Below are positions 8,489 to 14,428 of a DNA stretch of 32,552 bases, in pieces. The DNA is from Granulosicoccus sp. (GTDB lineage: Bacteria; Pseudomonadota; Gammaproteobacteria; Granulosicoccales; Granulosicoccaceae). The stretch lies in NCBI GenBank assembly GCA_023301795.1, contig JALZVU010000180.1, positions 1 to 32,552 of the forward strand, read 5' to 3'. Within the stretch, counting starts at the first letter, position 1; each line of letters starts with the position of its first letter. Under the pieces are notes generated by a model, which was not told the DNA's origin, did no database searches, and worked only from the letters and a program-made list of their open reading frames with translations. The position numbers and the translations under genes were made by a program.

Positions 8489-8812
8489 ATCGCCTTTGTG
8501 GTGAGAAGCGCTAGGGCACATCTTGCTGAGGTGCTGATTGGCTTAAGTTCTTCCAAATTGGAAATGTTGATTGAATGCGATTGGCAACTCCGCGACCTCT
8601 TTCTGGCAAGTGCTCGATCGGTGATGGATCGGTCCCGACCGAATATTGGAATGTCGGTTCATTAGCTAGTCGATCGTTTTCTGAGTAAGGCAGCTTGTGT
8701 TGAACCGCAGGACACAGAGCTGTTAACGTTGGTTCAGCTATTGTGCAAGTCCGGTGTTGATTTCTGGTTTATGATTGCCGACACGAAAGCGCACACGTTG
8801 CTTTGCATAGAG
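8489..8812. other. Gene-free spacer with two short palindromes
   Basis: No credible gene is visible here. Two short inverted repeats are present: TTCCAA-A-TTGGAA at 8551-8563 and TCGGTC-CC-GACCGA at 8629-8642. Either could be an operator for the XRE-type regulator encoded just downstream, but nothing beyond symmetry and position supports this. No convincing promoter was identified. Confidence 0.4.
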
Positions 8813-9220
8813 ATGTTATCAGTGACTTCACCCGGTTCTTCCATATCCGCCCGTATTCGGCATGCGCGAGAGCAGGCAAGGCTTGAGCCCAAGGCCTTGC
8901 GTGAAGCGCTGTCGGAAAAGGGCTTCGAATTGTCTAAAACAGGGTTGCACCGGCTTGAGACCATCGAGCCTATGAATCCCAGCGTCAAGCTCATGGAGGC
9001 TATCGCTGAGGTGACGAATGTGTCGCCAGGTTGGTTATTGTTCGGTACCGGGACTGCTCTTAATGCAGACGCTGCTGCTAACGCCATTCGCGGTCGAGTG
9101 CTGGATACTATTGAACTAATGAGTCAGGCACTTGATATGACTGGTCGTCAACAAACCAGCTTTGATAAATGGTTGGCGTCAATGCGTTCCACTGTACCAA
9201 CGACAATAGAACGTCCCTGA
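8813..9220 (+). CDS. XRE-family helix-turn-helix regulator
   Basis: This protein of about 135 residues has an N-terminal lambda-repressor/Cro-type HTH. ISARIRHAREQARLEPKALREAL forms the first helices, and ELSKTGLHRLE followed by NPSVKLMEAIAEVTNVSPGWLLFG matches the typical XRE C-terminal turn. The remaining roughly 50 residues are helical and could mediate dimerisation. The start is uncertain: the ATG at 8813 places the HTH close to the N-terminus, while the ATG at 8771 and a TTG at 8729 add hydrophobic residues of no clear role. No ribosome site clearly decides between them. It lies next to the VapBC-type pair and may be a remnant or regulator of a mobile region. Confidence 0.7.
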   Translation: MLSVTSPGSSISARIRHAREQARLEPKALREALSEKGFELSKTGLHRLETIEPMNPSVKLMEAIAEVTNVSPGWLLFGTGTALNADAAANAIRGRVLDTIELMSQALDMTGRQQTSFDKWLASMRSTVPTTIERP

Positions 9221-9301
9221 TAGTCAGCCAGCGTTTTGAGGTTTACAGAGCACTGTAGGCCTATTACTGGGCTGATTCGGCTGCATGGGGTCGGAGGAAC
9301 A

Positions 9302-9321
9302 TGCGCTGTATAAACAGCGCA
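9302..9321. terminator. Hairpin between convergent XRE regulator and rtcB genes
   Basis: TGCGCTGT (9302-9309) and ACAGCGCA (9314-9321) form a perfect 8-bp stem with loop ATAA in the interval where the XRE-type gene and rtcB converge. There is no T-run on either side, so termination efficiency is doubtful. Position is the main support. Confidence 0.4.
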
Positions 9322-9347
9322 GCTCCCTTGTGCAGTTGCAGCTTGTC

Positions 9348-10544
9348 TCATCCTTTCACACAAACCACTTGCTTGAGTGTGTGGACGATATCTACAAGGT
9401 CTGACTGGTTTTGCATGACTTTTTCGATGTCCTTGTAAGCTCCAGGGATTTCATCGACAACGCCATCGTCTTTGCGACATTCCACGCCTTGTGTCTGTCT
9501 TTTCAGATCCTCAGCGCTAAATGCCTTCTTTGCTGCAGTACGGCTCATGCTACGGCCAGCCCCATGCGAACACGAGTGAAATGACTGTACATTGCCTTTT
9601 CCGCGCACAATAAACGATTTCGCACCCATGCTGCCCGGTATAATGCCCAGCTCACCTTCTCGAGCGCTGATCGCACCCTTTCTGGTCAGGAATACTTTTT
9701 CGTCAAAATGATTTTCGATAGAGACGTAGTTGTGATGGCAGTTGATGGCCTCTTTCGTAATCACAAAGTGCGGGAGAACAGGTTTCAATGCATCCAGCGT
9801 AAGTCGCATCATCTCGCGACGGTTCGCCATAGCGTAATCCTGTCCCCATTGAACAGCAAATACATAATCGTCAAAGAACTCGGTACCTTCTGAGAAATAG
9901 GCTAGATCTTTATCTGGCAGATTTTGCTGCAAGCGCTGCATATCCTTTTTTGCCAGACCGATGAAGTATCGACCAATAACATTGCCAATTCCTCGGCTGC
10001 CAGAGTGCAACATGACCCAGACATCCTGTTTCTCATCCAGACACAGCTCAATGAAGTGGTTACCGCCACCCAGTGTGCCTACCTGTTGCGACCAGGTGCG
10101 ACTGATGTTTTTGACCATTTTGCCAACAGTAGGGTGATGAGCCAGTATTTTCTCAAGACCAGCATCCAGCGGTGTTAACGTAGACTTACGCGCTTTCACA
10201 GACTTGTGCATATTGAAACCGACAGGTACTGCATCTTCAATCGCCCCTCTTACTGGCTTGAGATTGTCTGGCAGTTCATTCGCGGTGAGTGACAAGCGCA
10301 CAGCGTTCATACCACAACCAATATCAACGCCAACTGCTGCTGGAATAATGGCACCACGCGTAGGAATAACCGAGCCCACCGTTGCGCCAATACCGTGATG
10401 AACATCGGGCATTGCTGCAATATGACTATGAATGAATGGCAGCTCAGCAATTTTGGATAGCTGAGTGTAGGCGCTAGGGTCTATGTCGTCTGTGTATATC
10501 TTTACGGGTACACGGCCCTTGTTGATCGTACGTAAAATAGGCAT
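9348..10544 (-). CDS. rtcB: RNA-splicing ligase RtcB
   Basis: This 398-residue RtcB ligase joins RNA 2',3'-cyclic phosphate or 3'-phosphate ends to 5'-OH ends using GTP and Mn(II), repairing cleaved tRNA or other RNA. Diagnostic motifs are AAMPDVHHGIGATVGSVIP, AVGVDIGCGM (Asp74 and metal-binding Cys77), GGGNHFIEL, MLHSGSRGIGN and SCSHGAGR, whose His327 is the expected guanylylated residue. Length matches the family. The start is the ATG giving MPILRTINKG, with AAGGA about eight bases upstream. It follows the slipin gene on the same strand after 219 bases containing a strong hairpin. No RtcA cyclase, archease or RtcR regulator is present in the window. Confidence 0.95.
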   Translation of the reverse strand: MPILRTINKGRVPVKIYTDDIDPSAYTQLSKIAELPFIHSHIAAMPDVHHGIGATVGSVIPTRGAIIPAAVGVDIGCGMNAVRLSLTANELPDNLKPVRGAIEDAVPVGFNMHKSVKARKSTLTPLDAGLEKILAHHPTVGKMVKNISRTWSQQVGTLGGGNHFIELCLDEKQDVWVMLHSGSRGIGNVIGRYFIGLAKKDMQRLQQNLPDKDLAYFSEGTEFFDDYVFAVQWGQDYAMANRREMMRLTLDALKPVLPHFVITKEAINCHHNYVSIENHFDEKVFLTRKGAISAREGELGIIPGSMGAKSFIVRGKGNVQSFHSCSHGAGRSMSRTAAKKAFSAEDLKRQTQGVECRKDDGVVDEIPGAYKDIEKVMQNQSDLVDIVHTLKQVVCVKG

Positions 10545-10725
10545 GATTATTTTCCTTAATATATGGTGCTCCAATGAGCCTGGCTAATTATGTGGAGGGG
10601 AATACCGCTGACTAAAGCGTCTCAGTCCTGCGCAGGTCGGAATACACATTCCTTAAAATTTGATGGTTTGTCTACGCGAGAATGACGAATAGCAGTAATT
10701 TCCCTTAGTTTAGTGGCATACAAGT

Positions 10726-10750
10726 GGAGGGTGACATCGCGTCACCCTCC
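10726..10750 (-). terminator. Strong hairpin after slipin, upstream of rtcB
   Basis: GGAGGGTGAC (10726-10735) and GTCACCCTCC (10741-10750) form a perfect 10-bp stem with a five-base loop. It begins 14 bases beyond the slipin stop in the direction of transcription and lacks a following U-tract, so it may be a processing or stability element, or a partial terminator that lowers rtcB expression, rather than a strong terminator. The GGAGGG/CCCTCC core is shared with the hairpin at 13401-13433. Confidence 0.5.
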
Positions 10751-10763
10751 GATACAAACAGGC

Positions 10764-11483
10764 TCAATTCTTTAATTGAACAAGTCCGTTCATTACACCA
10801 TCGAGACCTCCGTATACAGACAGGTTGCCAACATTCTCAGTAACCCGCTCGAGAGTCTCGAGTTCCTTCAACCGCAGTGCCACAGTGTTGCTTTCCATTA
10901 CCTTGGCGGTGTTAAGCAGCGAACGTGTCGCATTGGTTTCTTCTCGTCGACGGATGACGTTAGCCTGAGCTGCCTTTTCCGCCTCAACAACCTTCGCAAG
11001 CAATTCTTTCATGTCGCCTGCATCAATACGACTGACAACAACTGCATGATTCAGGATAGGCTTTACTCGAGCATCTGCGTGATTGAACAGTTGTCGGTTG
11101 GCCTGCTTATCGATGACAAGACTGTCGTTGAGATCGTAGCGTTCAACGACAGTCTCTACCACACCTTTCCAATACAATGCGCGCGTGTTTGGGCCCAGTA
11201 TGGCTGTCAGCTGATCGTTGTGATAGACGACAGCAACATCATCTTTGCCCGTTTGAACGAGCTCGAACAGTCGTTCAATTTCATCACGCGCCGCCGTTAG
11301 CCAGTAATCGACAAGCTTGTGAGTGAAAGTGGGTTGTGATGCGTCGAAGCTCTCAACGGTATAACGATTGAGTGGATCAAAGAATCGGTAGGTCGCCGGC
11401 GCAAGAAAGGTCTGGAAATCGCCATCTTTGAACAGGAGACCGCGTTCGTGCTTTCGGACAATGAACTTTGTGTAGAACAACAT
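10764..11483 (-). CDS. Slipin / SPFH (band 7) domain protein without a transmembrane anchor
   Basis: This 239-residue SPFH/band 7 protein begins MLFYTKFIVRKHERGLLFKDG. The SPFH-type core covers roughly residues 10-170 and ends in the helical AEKAAQANVIRRREETNATRSLLNTAKVME segment typical of slipins and stomatins. The usual N-terminal membrane hairpin or transmembrane helix is missing, so it may assemble in the cytoplasm or attach peripherally. SPFH proteins form large rings. An excellent ribosome site (AAGGAG) precedes the ATG by about eight bases. It is followed by rtcB on the same strand, and association of slipin genes with rtcB in RNA-repair clusters is known. Upstream lies the structured, tRNA-like noncoding region. 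Confidence 0.85.
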   Translation of the reverse strand: MLFYTKFIVRKHERGLLFKDGDFQTFLAPATYRFFDPLNRYTVESFDASQPTFTHKLVDYWLTAARDEIERLFELVQTGKDDVAVVYHNDQLTAILGPNTRALYWKGVVETVVERYDLNDSLVIDKQANRQLFNHADARVKPILNHAVVVSRIDAGDMKELLAKVVEAEKAAQANVIRRREETNATRSLLNTAKVMESNTVALRLKELETLERVTENVGNLSVYGGLDGVMNGLVQLKN

Positions 11484-11842
11484 AATGCGTTCTCCTTGTT
11501 AAATGAATAAACCGTTGTGTAAACGGGCCTGGCACTGCTAGCCTGATATTGCGATGAATGATTCAGGTTTTTTTACAACAGTGTTTGAGAGTCTTGTTAC
11601 CGCAGAGCAATGACGGGCCATCAGTCAACCAGACAACGGACAAGGTAAGTTCTACCAAGCTGATTCCTGCGATGATTGTGTAAACAATCAAACGTGCAGA
11701 AGTACAGCCAAGTTGTCGTTACGACGTCGGTTGAATCGTGTGATCTGACAGTCGGTCATGTCTCTGCTGCAGATGCGATGACAGGCTCTTGCAAGATGTC
11801 GTCACTCTGCTGGTAACAAAGACGGGTTGAGTGATGTTCTCA

Positions 11843-11900
11843 CTCTGAGTGTGGATTCGAACCACGGGCGCGAACGCCTTGTCCAATGGTCGTCTCAGGA
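11843..11900 (-). ncRNA. Short tRNA-like element with no anticodon loop
   Basis: On the minus strand a 58-nt segment has acceptor-like ends pairing over five bases (CTGAG with CTCAG), and a canonical T-arm, GTGG-TTCGAAT-CCAC with the expected invariant loop residues. Where the anticodon arm should be there is a minimal hairpin, GGCG-TTCG-CGCC. A D-loop-like ATTGGACA precedes it. It is too short for a tRNA, has no encoded CCA and lies seven bases downstream of the larger tRNA-like element, so it is best described as a tRNA mimic or decayed tRNA. Confidence 0.45.
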
Positions 11901-11906
11901 CCTTGA

Positions 11907-11990
11907 TGTGGAAGCTGGAATCGAACGGGGACGCCCAGTCCGGCGACAGCCAGACATGATCTGGTGCTCTACCAATTGAGCTATTCCATG
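11907..11990 (-). tRNA. Degenerate tRNA / tRNA-like RNA with CAT anticodon position
   Basis: Reading the minus strand from 11990, a textbook D-arm, GCTC-AATTGGTA-GAGC (11966-11981), follows T8-A9 and retains A14 and G18G19. An anticodon-type arm, CCAG-ATCATGT-CTGG, has a seven-base loop with T33 and CAT in the anticodon position. A T-loop TTCGATT is flanked by G53 and C61. The acceptor pairs over five bases (TGGAA with TTCCA), but its two outermost positions do not pair. Between the anticodon and T-loops there are extra bases, read either as a long variable arm or as an insertion, and the T-stem is badly paired. No CCA is encoded. It is probably not a translating tRNA; a decoy, sensor or substrate role beside slipin-rtcB is inference. 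Confidence 0.55.
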
Positions 11991-13145
11991 GTGGATGAGC
12001 CGTACGTGCATTCGGTACACACGGTGCGATGGTTAGCGTAAGTGTGCCAGGCGGGCAGTGAAACCCGCTATCGTTAAATGTTGTTTCCGGTACTCGTCCC
12101 TGGTAGCCCGGACCGAATATATTCGATCTGACCGTCAGTACTCTCAAGTGTTCAAAAACGATAAATTCGTTTTATGAACCAAGCAAGTCTGATTGGCCAT
12201 CGCTGCACTGGAGCGTGCAACCGGGCAATTTGATGGCTAACGTGCACATTGCACGTTTGGCTAAATAGGAGGAAAAGACGGTTGAGACTACACCATCGGT
12301 AACCACGCCTTAGCAGGAGTACGCGCTAACTTGCGAGAGAGCACTTGCCTGCGTGTCCACGTACACCAGACTTGCGCCTGCGCATACGTGCGTGGTCATG
12401 ACTGCCTTTATTTATGAAGTGTGGCGGATCACTTATGGTACGAATCTATCGGCAACTTGCCTACCGCGAGTCTTCGGGACTCTAAACAGGGATTATCTGA
12501 ACGTGCAGCTCACTGCCAAGGTTTTTCAGCTTGCGACTGATCAACCGCCGAATTACCACCCAACATAGCGGATAGCTTCGGCTTTAAGCCATTGTCAATT
12601 CGTACTGAGGAATGTCTTTGCTTTTATTGCTTGGTTGGAAATCAAGTGCACGAGAATACTCGTGCTATTTACCCATTGCGACGTGCATTCCCCGGTTGCG
12701 TCGTGAACTTTTGATTCACGATATACAACACGCCGCCTGTTTTTCACCTGTCGGCTACTAAACCGAACCACAGGACGCTGGATGCACACCAGGCCCTTTC
12801 GCTCTGCACAGTCGCACTTGCCAACAAGGCTCGTACTACACTGCACTATCCGTTACCTCTTACGATTGACGATATTGGTGTCGCGGGTTGCATCACCACA
12901 TGTTCTTTCACCGACCCGCATTCCCGTGTCTGTTTTCACAGTCCCGGTGCGTAAATTGGCTACTGTCCGCGTATCGCTTGGCCGCTATCTCCGCCATTAC
13001 TGACGAAGACAAGGAGGCCGGACTTGTCTGGGTTGGCCCGATTTTACAATCGGGTGGAGTGACATGGGATTCACCCCTTTATTTGCCGTTGCCGACAGGT
13101 ATCAAGCGCCAGACCGCTAATTTGAATTCAATAGGTACTGACAAA

Positions 13146-13194
13146 GTGGCATCTAATAATCAGCTTATGCCACCACTGCAACTGTTGCAGTGGT
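13146..13194. other. Two overlapping, mutually exclusive strong hairpins
   Basis: GTGGCAT (13146-13152) pairs with ATGCCAC (13167-13173). ACCACTGCAA (13172-13181) pairs with TTGCAGTGGT (13185-13194) around CTG. The right arm of the first stem and the left arm of the second share two bases, so both cannot form completely at once. The second stem (10 bp, three-base loop) resembles a terminator stem but has no T-run. A switch-like or coaxially stacked structure is possible. Confidence 0.4.
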
Positions 13195-13349
13195 AATTGT
13201 TAGAACCAAGCACGCCAAAAGTACGCGTGCCAATTCGTTATTATTTTTACCCCTTCCCACTGTCTGTGCTTTGCACCACACAATGCTGAACCTAAAACTG
13301 AGAAAGAGTATGTCGAACACCAAATTGTAAAAGAGCATTCCGGTAGGCC

Positions 13350-13392
13350 AAAAAAAAGCCCCGGATGGAACGAACCATCCGAGGCTTTTATT
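13350..13392 (-). terminator. Strong intrinsic terminator (bidirectional)
   Basis: An A-run at 13350-13357 precedes GCCCCGGATGG, which pairs with CCATCCGAGGC (one mismatch) across a six-base loop AACGAA; TTTTATT follows. On the minus strand this is a GC-rich stem followed by seven or more consecutive U residues, an excellent Rho-independent terminator. It can also act on the plus strand. It caps the transcript expected from the leftward promoter at 13641-13668. Confidence 0.85.
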
Positions 13393-13449
13393 AGAAGCGC
13401 TTCAGGAGGGCTCGACGACCGAACCCTCCTGAAACGTGTCAGGTCAGGT

Positions 13450-13632
13450 TCAGTACACAGGAGCATCTGTCAGGATGAGCCTGTTCCGAAAAGTTGTTGA
13501 TATGTTGGTTAATCGTGATTTCATTGAAAAATTGCTGAATAAGTTGTGATCGCAAACGCGATTGCCGTGCCAGCTGCTAGCAGGCATCAAGCATTCGCGG
13601 TATGCGTTGGATTGTTTGATTTGATACGTCAT
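13450..13632 (-). CDS. Possible small leaderless ORF (60 aa)
   Basis: A 60-codon frame begins MTYQIKQSNAYRECLM, with its ATG almost at the predicted +1 of the leftward promoter, and ends before the terminator hairpins. It would have to be translated leaderless, since no room exists for a ribosome site. The product is basic, with three Cys and no recognisable domain. Open length alone is weak evidence. It is listed because a promoter and terminator enclose it exactly. Confidence 0.25.
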   Translation of the reverse strand: MTYQIKQSNAYRECLMPASSWHGNRVCDHNLFSNFSMKSRLTNISTTFRNRLILTDAPVY

Positions 13633-13640
13633 GGCGCGCA

Positions 13641-13668
13641 AGTATACTGATGCAAAAAACTATGTCAA
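13641..13668 (-). promoter_or_regulatory. Leftward sigma70 promoter
   Basis: On the minus strand, TTGACA (13668-13663) and TATACT (13646-13641) are separated by 16 bases, close to the sigma70 consensus in both hexamers. The predicted start is near 13634. It drives the small transcript ending at 13350 and, by read-through, might feed the structured region before slipin-rtcB. Confidence 0.75.
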
Positions 13669-13676
13669 CAATGAAA

Positions 13677-13710
13677 TGAACAAAAGTATCTGAAAAGTGA
13701 ACAAAAGCAT
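13677..13710. repeat. Tandem 13-bp operator-like direct repeat between divergent promoters
   Basis: TGAACAAAAGTAT (13677-13689) and TGAACAAAAGCAT (13698-13710) are identical at 12 of 13 positions and start 21 bp apart, two helical turns, so a regulator would bind both on one DNA face. The pair lies just upstream of the leftward -35 and abuts the rightward -35, so one protein could control both directions. No cognate regulator is identified. Confidence 0.55.
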
Positions 13711-13738
13711 TTACATCTAGGTTCATTGCTTGTTATAA
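13710..13738 (+). promoter_or_regulatory. Rightward sigma70 promoter for the HNH gene
   Basis: TTTACA (13710-13715) and TTATAA (13733-13738) are separated by 17 bases. The predicted start near 13745 is only a few bases before the HNH ATG at 13749, so the mRNA would be leaderless or nearly so, consistent with the absence of a ribosome-binding site there. Confidence 0.65.
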
Positions 13739-13748
13739 CGTAGCGACT

Positions 13749-14297
13749 ATGAACACGCAAATACTAAAACTGAACAAAGCCGGTCAACCAGTCGCATGGG
13801 TAGACTATGAGTCAGCGGCTACAACTCTGTCTAAAGGGCTGGTGCTCTGGACAATGGGTACCGCTGAATCTGTGCTCCGTGGAGGCATTCAGCGAGCAAC
13901 CGGCGAACGCTCCTCTATCAGCATCCCGCCAATCATTGCGGTACAGGGTCGTGTGAAGGAGAAAACAGTGCCTCGTATTAGCAATCGGTTGCTATTTGCG
14001 CGTGATCAAATGACATGTTTGTACTGTGGTCATCAGTTTATCTCGCGAGATCTGTCACGAGATCACATCATCCCGCGCTCACATAATGGTGCTGACTGCT
14101 GGGAAAACTGCGTTACCGCCTGCAAGCGTTGCAATCACCACAAGGCCGATAGAACGCCAGAGCAGGCAGGTATGGAGCTTCTGGCAGTGCCGTTCGCACC
14201 AACGTTGAACGAGTACTTCTTTTTAAGTAACAAGAATGTACTGGCGGATCAGATGGAATATCTGAAAGGCGGGTTCAAAAACGTGTTGCGGGCATAG
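13749..14297 (+). CDS. HNH endonuclease
   Basis: This 182-residue protein has an N-terminal region typical of stand-alone chromosomal HNH proteins (ILKLNKAGQPVAWVDYESAA, then IPPIIAVQGRV) and a C-terminal HNH domain. Zinc-binding pairs C90-x2-C93 (CLYCG) and C125-x2-C128 (CKRCN) frame DHIIPRSHNG, whose His106 is the expected general base, with Asn120 and His131 completing the motif. It would cleave DNA, or less probably RNA, with a divalent metal. It is divergent from the structured RNA/slipin/rtcB block and shares a regulatory interval with it. Translation is probably leaderless. A functional link to RNA repair is suggested only by position. Confidence 0.88.
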   Translation: MNTQILKLNKAGQPVAWVDYESAATTLSKGLVLWTMGTAESVLRGGIQRATGERSSISIPPIIAVQGRVKEKTVPRISNRLLFARDQMTCLYCGHQFISRDLSRDHIIPRSHNGADCWENCVTACKRCNHHKADRTPEQAGMELLAVPFAPTLNEYFFLSNKNVLADQMEYLKGGFKNVLRA

Positions 14298-14374
14298 CCG
14301 TGTCTGGTTTTGACTGTGTCGGACTGGCTGCATTTCTTTAAGGTATGATTATTCGCTGAATATCGTATCTTGTA

Positions 14375-14409
14375 GCATCGTCTAGCGTATTTCTGACGCT
14401 AGACGATGC
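14375..14409. promoter_or_regulatory. 14-bp perfect inverted repeat before the FG-GAP gene
   Basis: GCATCGTCTAGCGT (14375-14388) and ACGCTAGACGATGC (14396-14409) are exact reverse complements around a seven-base loop ATTTCTG. It lies 77 bases after the HNH stop and ends 19 bases before the next gene's ATG. Without a T-run it is a poor intrinsic terminator, so it could be an operator, a 5'-UTR hairpin or a repeat-family insertion. Confidence 0.55.
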
Positions 14410-14428
14410 AAGTAAAAGAGTCTTTGCC

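Larger units (their letters stand above)
11484..13349 (-). ncRNA. Structured noncoding region upstream of slipin-rtcB (possible large RNA)
   Basis: About 1.9 kb carries no convincing coding frame but an unusual density of perfect or near-perfect hairpins. Seen by eye: 11673-11690 (7 bp), 12051-12068 (5 bp), 12196-12237 (nested 6 and 7 bp), 12241-12255 (6 bp), 12468-12482 (5 bp, loop TTCGG), 12648-12665 (7 bp, loop AATA), 12701-12721 (7 bp, loop of seven), 12747-12774 (bulged), 12778-12792 (4 bp, loop of seven), 12883-12919 (6 bp), 13037-13054 (7 bp; loop GTAA on the minus strand), 13146-13173 (7 bp) and 13172-13194 (10 bp). Two tRNA-like elements at its slipin-proximal end read on the minus strand, so that is the likely sense strand. 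Whether it is one RNA or several is unknown. Confidence 0.45.
13350..13634 (-). ncRNA. Promoter-to-terminator small transcript (about 285 nt)
   Basis: A consensus-like promoter (-35 TTGACA, -10 TATACT, 16-base spacer) should start transcription near 13634 leftward, and an intrinsic terminator with a long U-tract ends it near 13350. The interval holds a perfect 10-bp hairpin, TTCAGGAGGG (13401-13410) with CCCTCCTGAA (13424-13433), just before the terminator. It also contains a 60-codon frame starting two bases from the predicted start site (13450-13632). The product is therefore either a regulatory RNA or a leaderless small mRNA. It resembles no RNA family that I recognise. Confidence 0.55.

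Noticed and set aside
11547-11577. Plus-strand terminator candidate ending in seven T residues
   Set aside because: The stem (CCTGA with TCAGG) is only five pairs with a long loop, and no plus-strand gene precedes it.
11606-11620. Sigma54-like promoter on the minus strand upstream of slipin (TGGCCCGTCATTGCT)
   Set aside because: GG and GC are separated by nine bases rather than ten. Sigma54 spacing is strict, and no RtcR-type activator gene is present.
11994-12024. GAGCCGTACG segment resembling group II intron domain V
   Set aside because: The downstream half does not complete the domain V hairpin, and no intron-encoded protein or boundary motifs were seen.
12035-12050. Second sigma54-like match on the minus strand (TGGCACACTTACGC)
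   Set aside because: It has the same one-base spacing fault and lacks the TTGC element.
12267-12272. AGGAGG ribosome-binding site on the plus strand in the structured region
   Set aside because: Only a seven-codon TTG frame follows, so it does not start a gene.
11719-13196. Several open frames of 60-140 codons on both strands
   Set aside because: They have no recognisable domains or ribosome sites, overlap hairpins and tRNA-like arms, and resemble chance frames in noncoding sequence.
13300-13345. Possible further T-arm on the minus strand (GGTG-TTCGACA-TACT)
   Set aside because: The stem needs two wobble pairs and no D-arm or acceptor partner could be placed.
13350-13433. CRISPR-like array suggested by successive hairpins
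   Set aside because: The stems differ in sequence, there are no regular spacers and no cas genes lie nearby.
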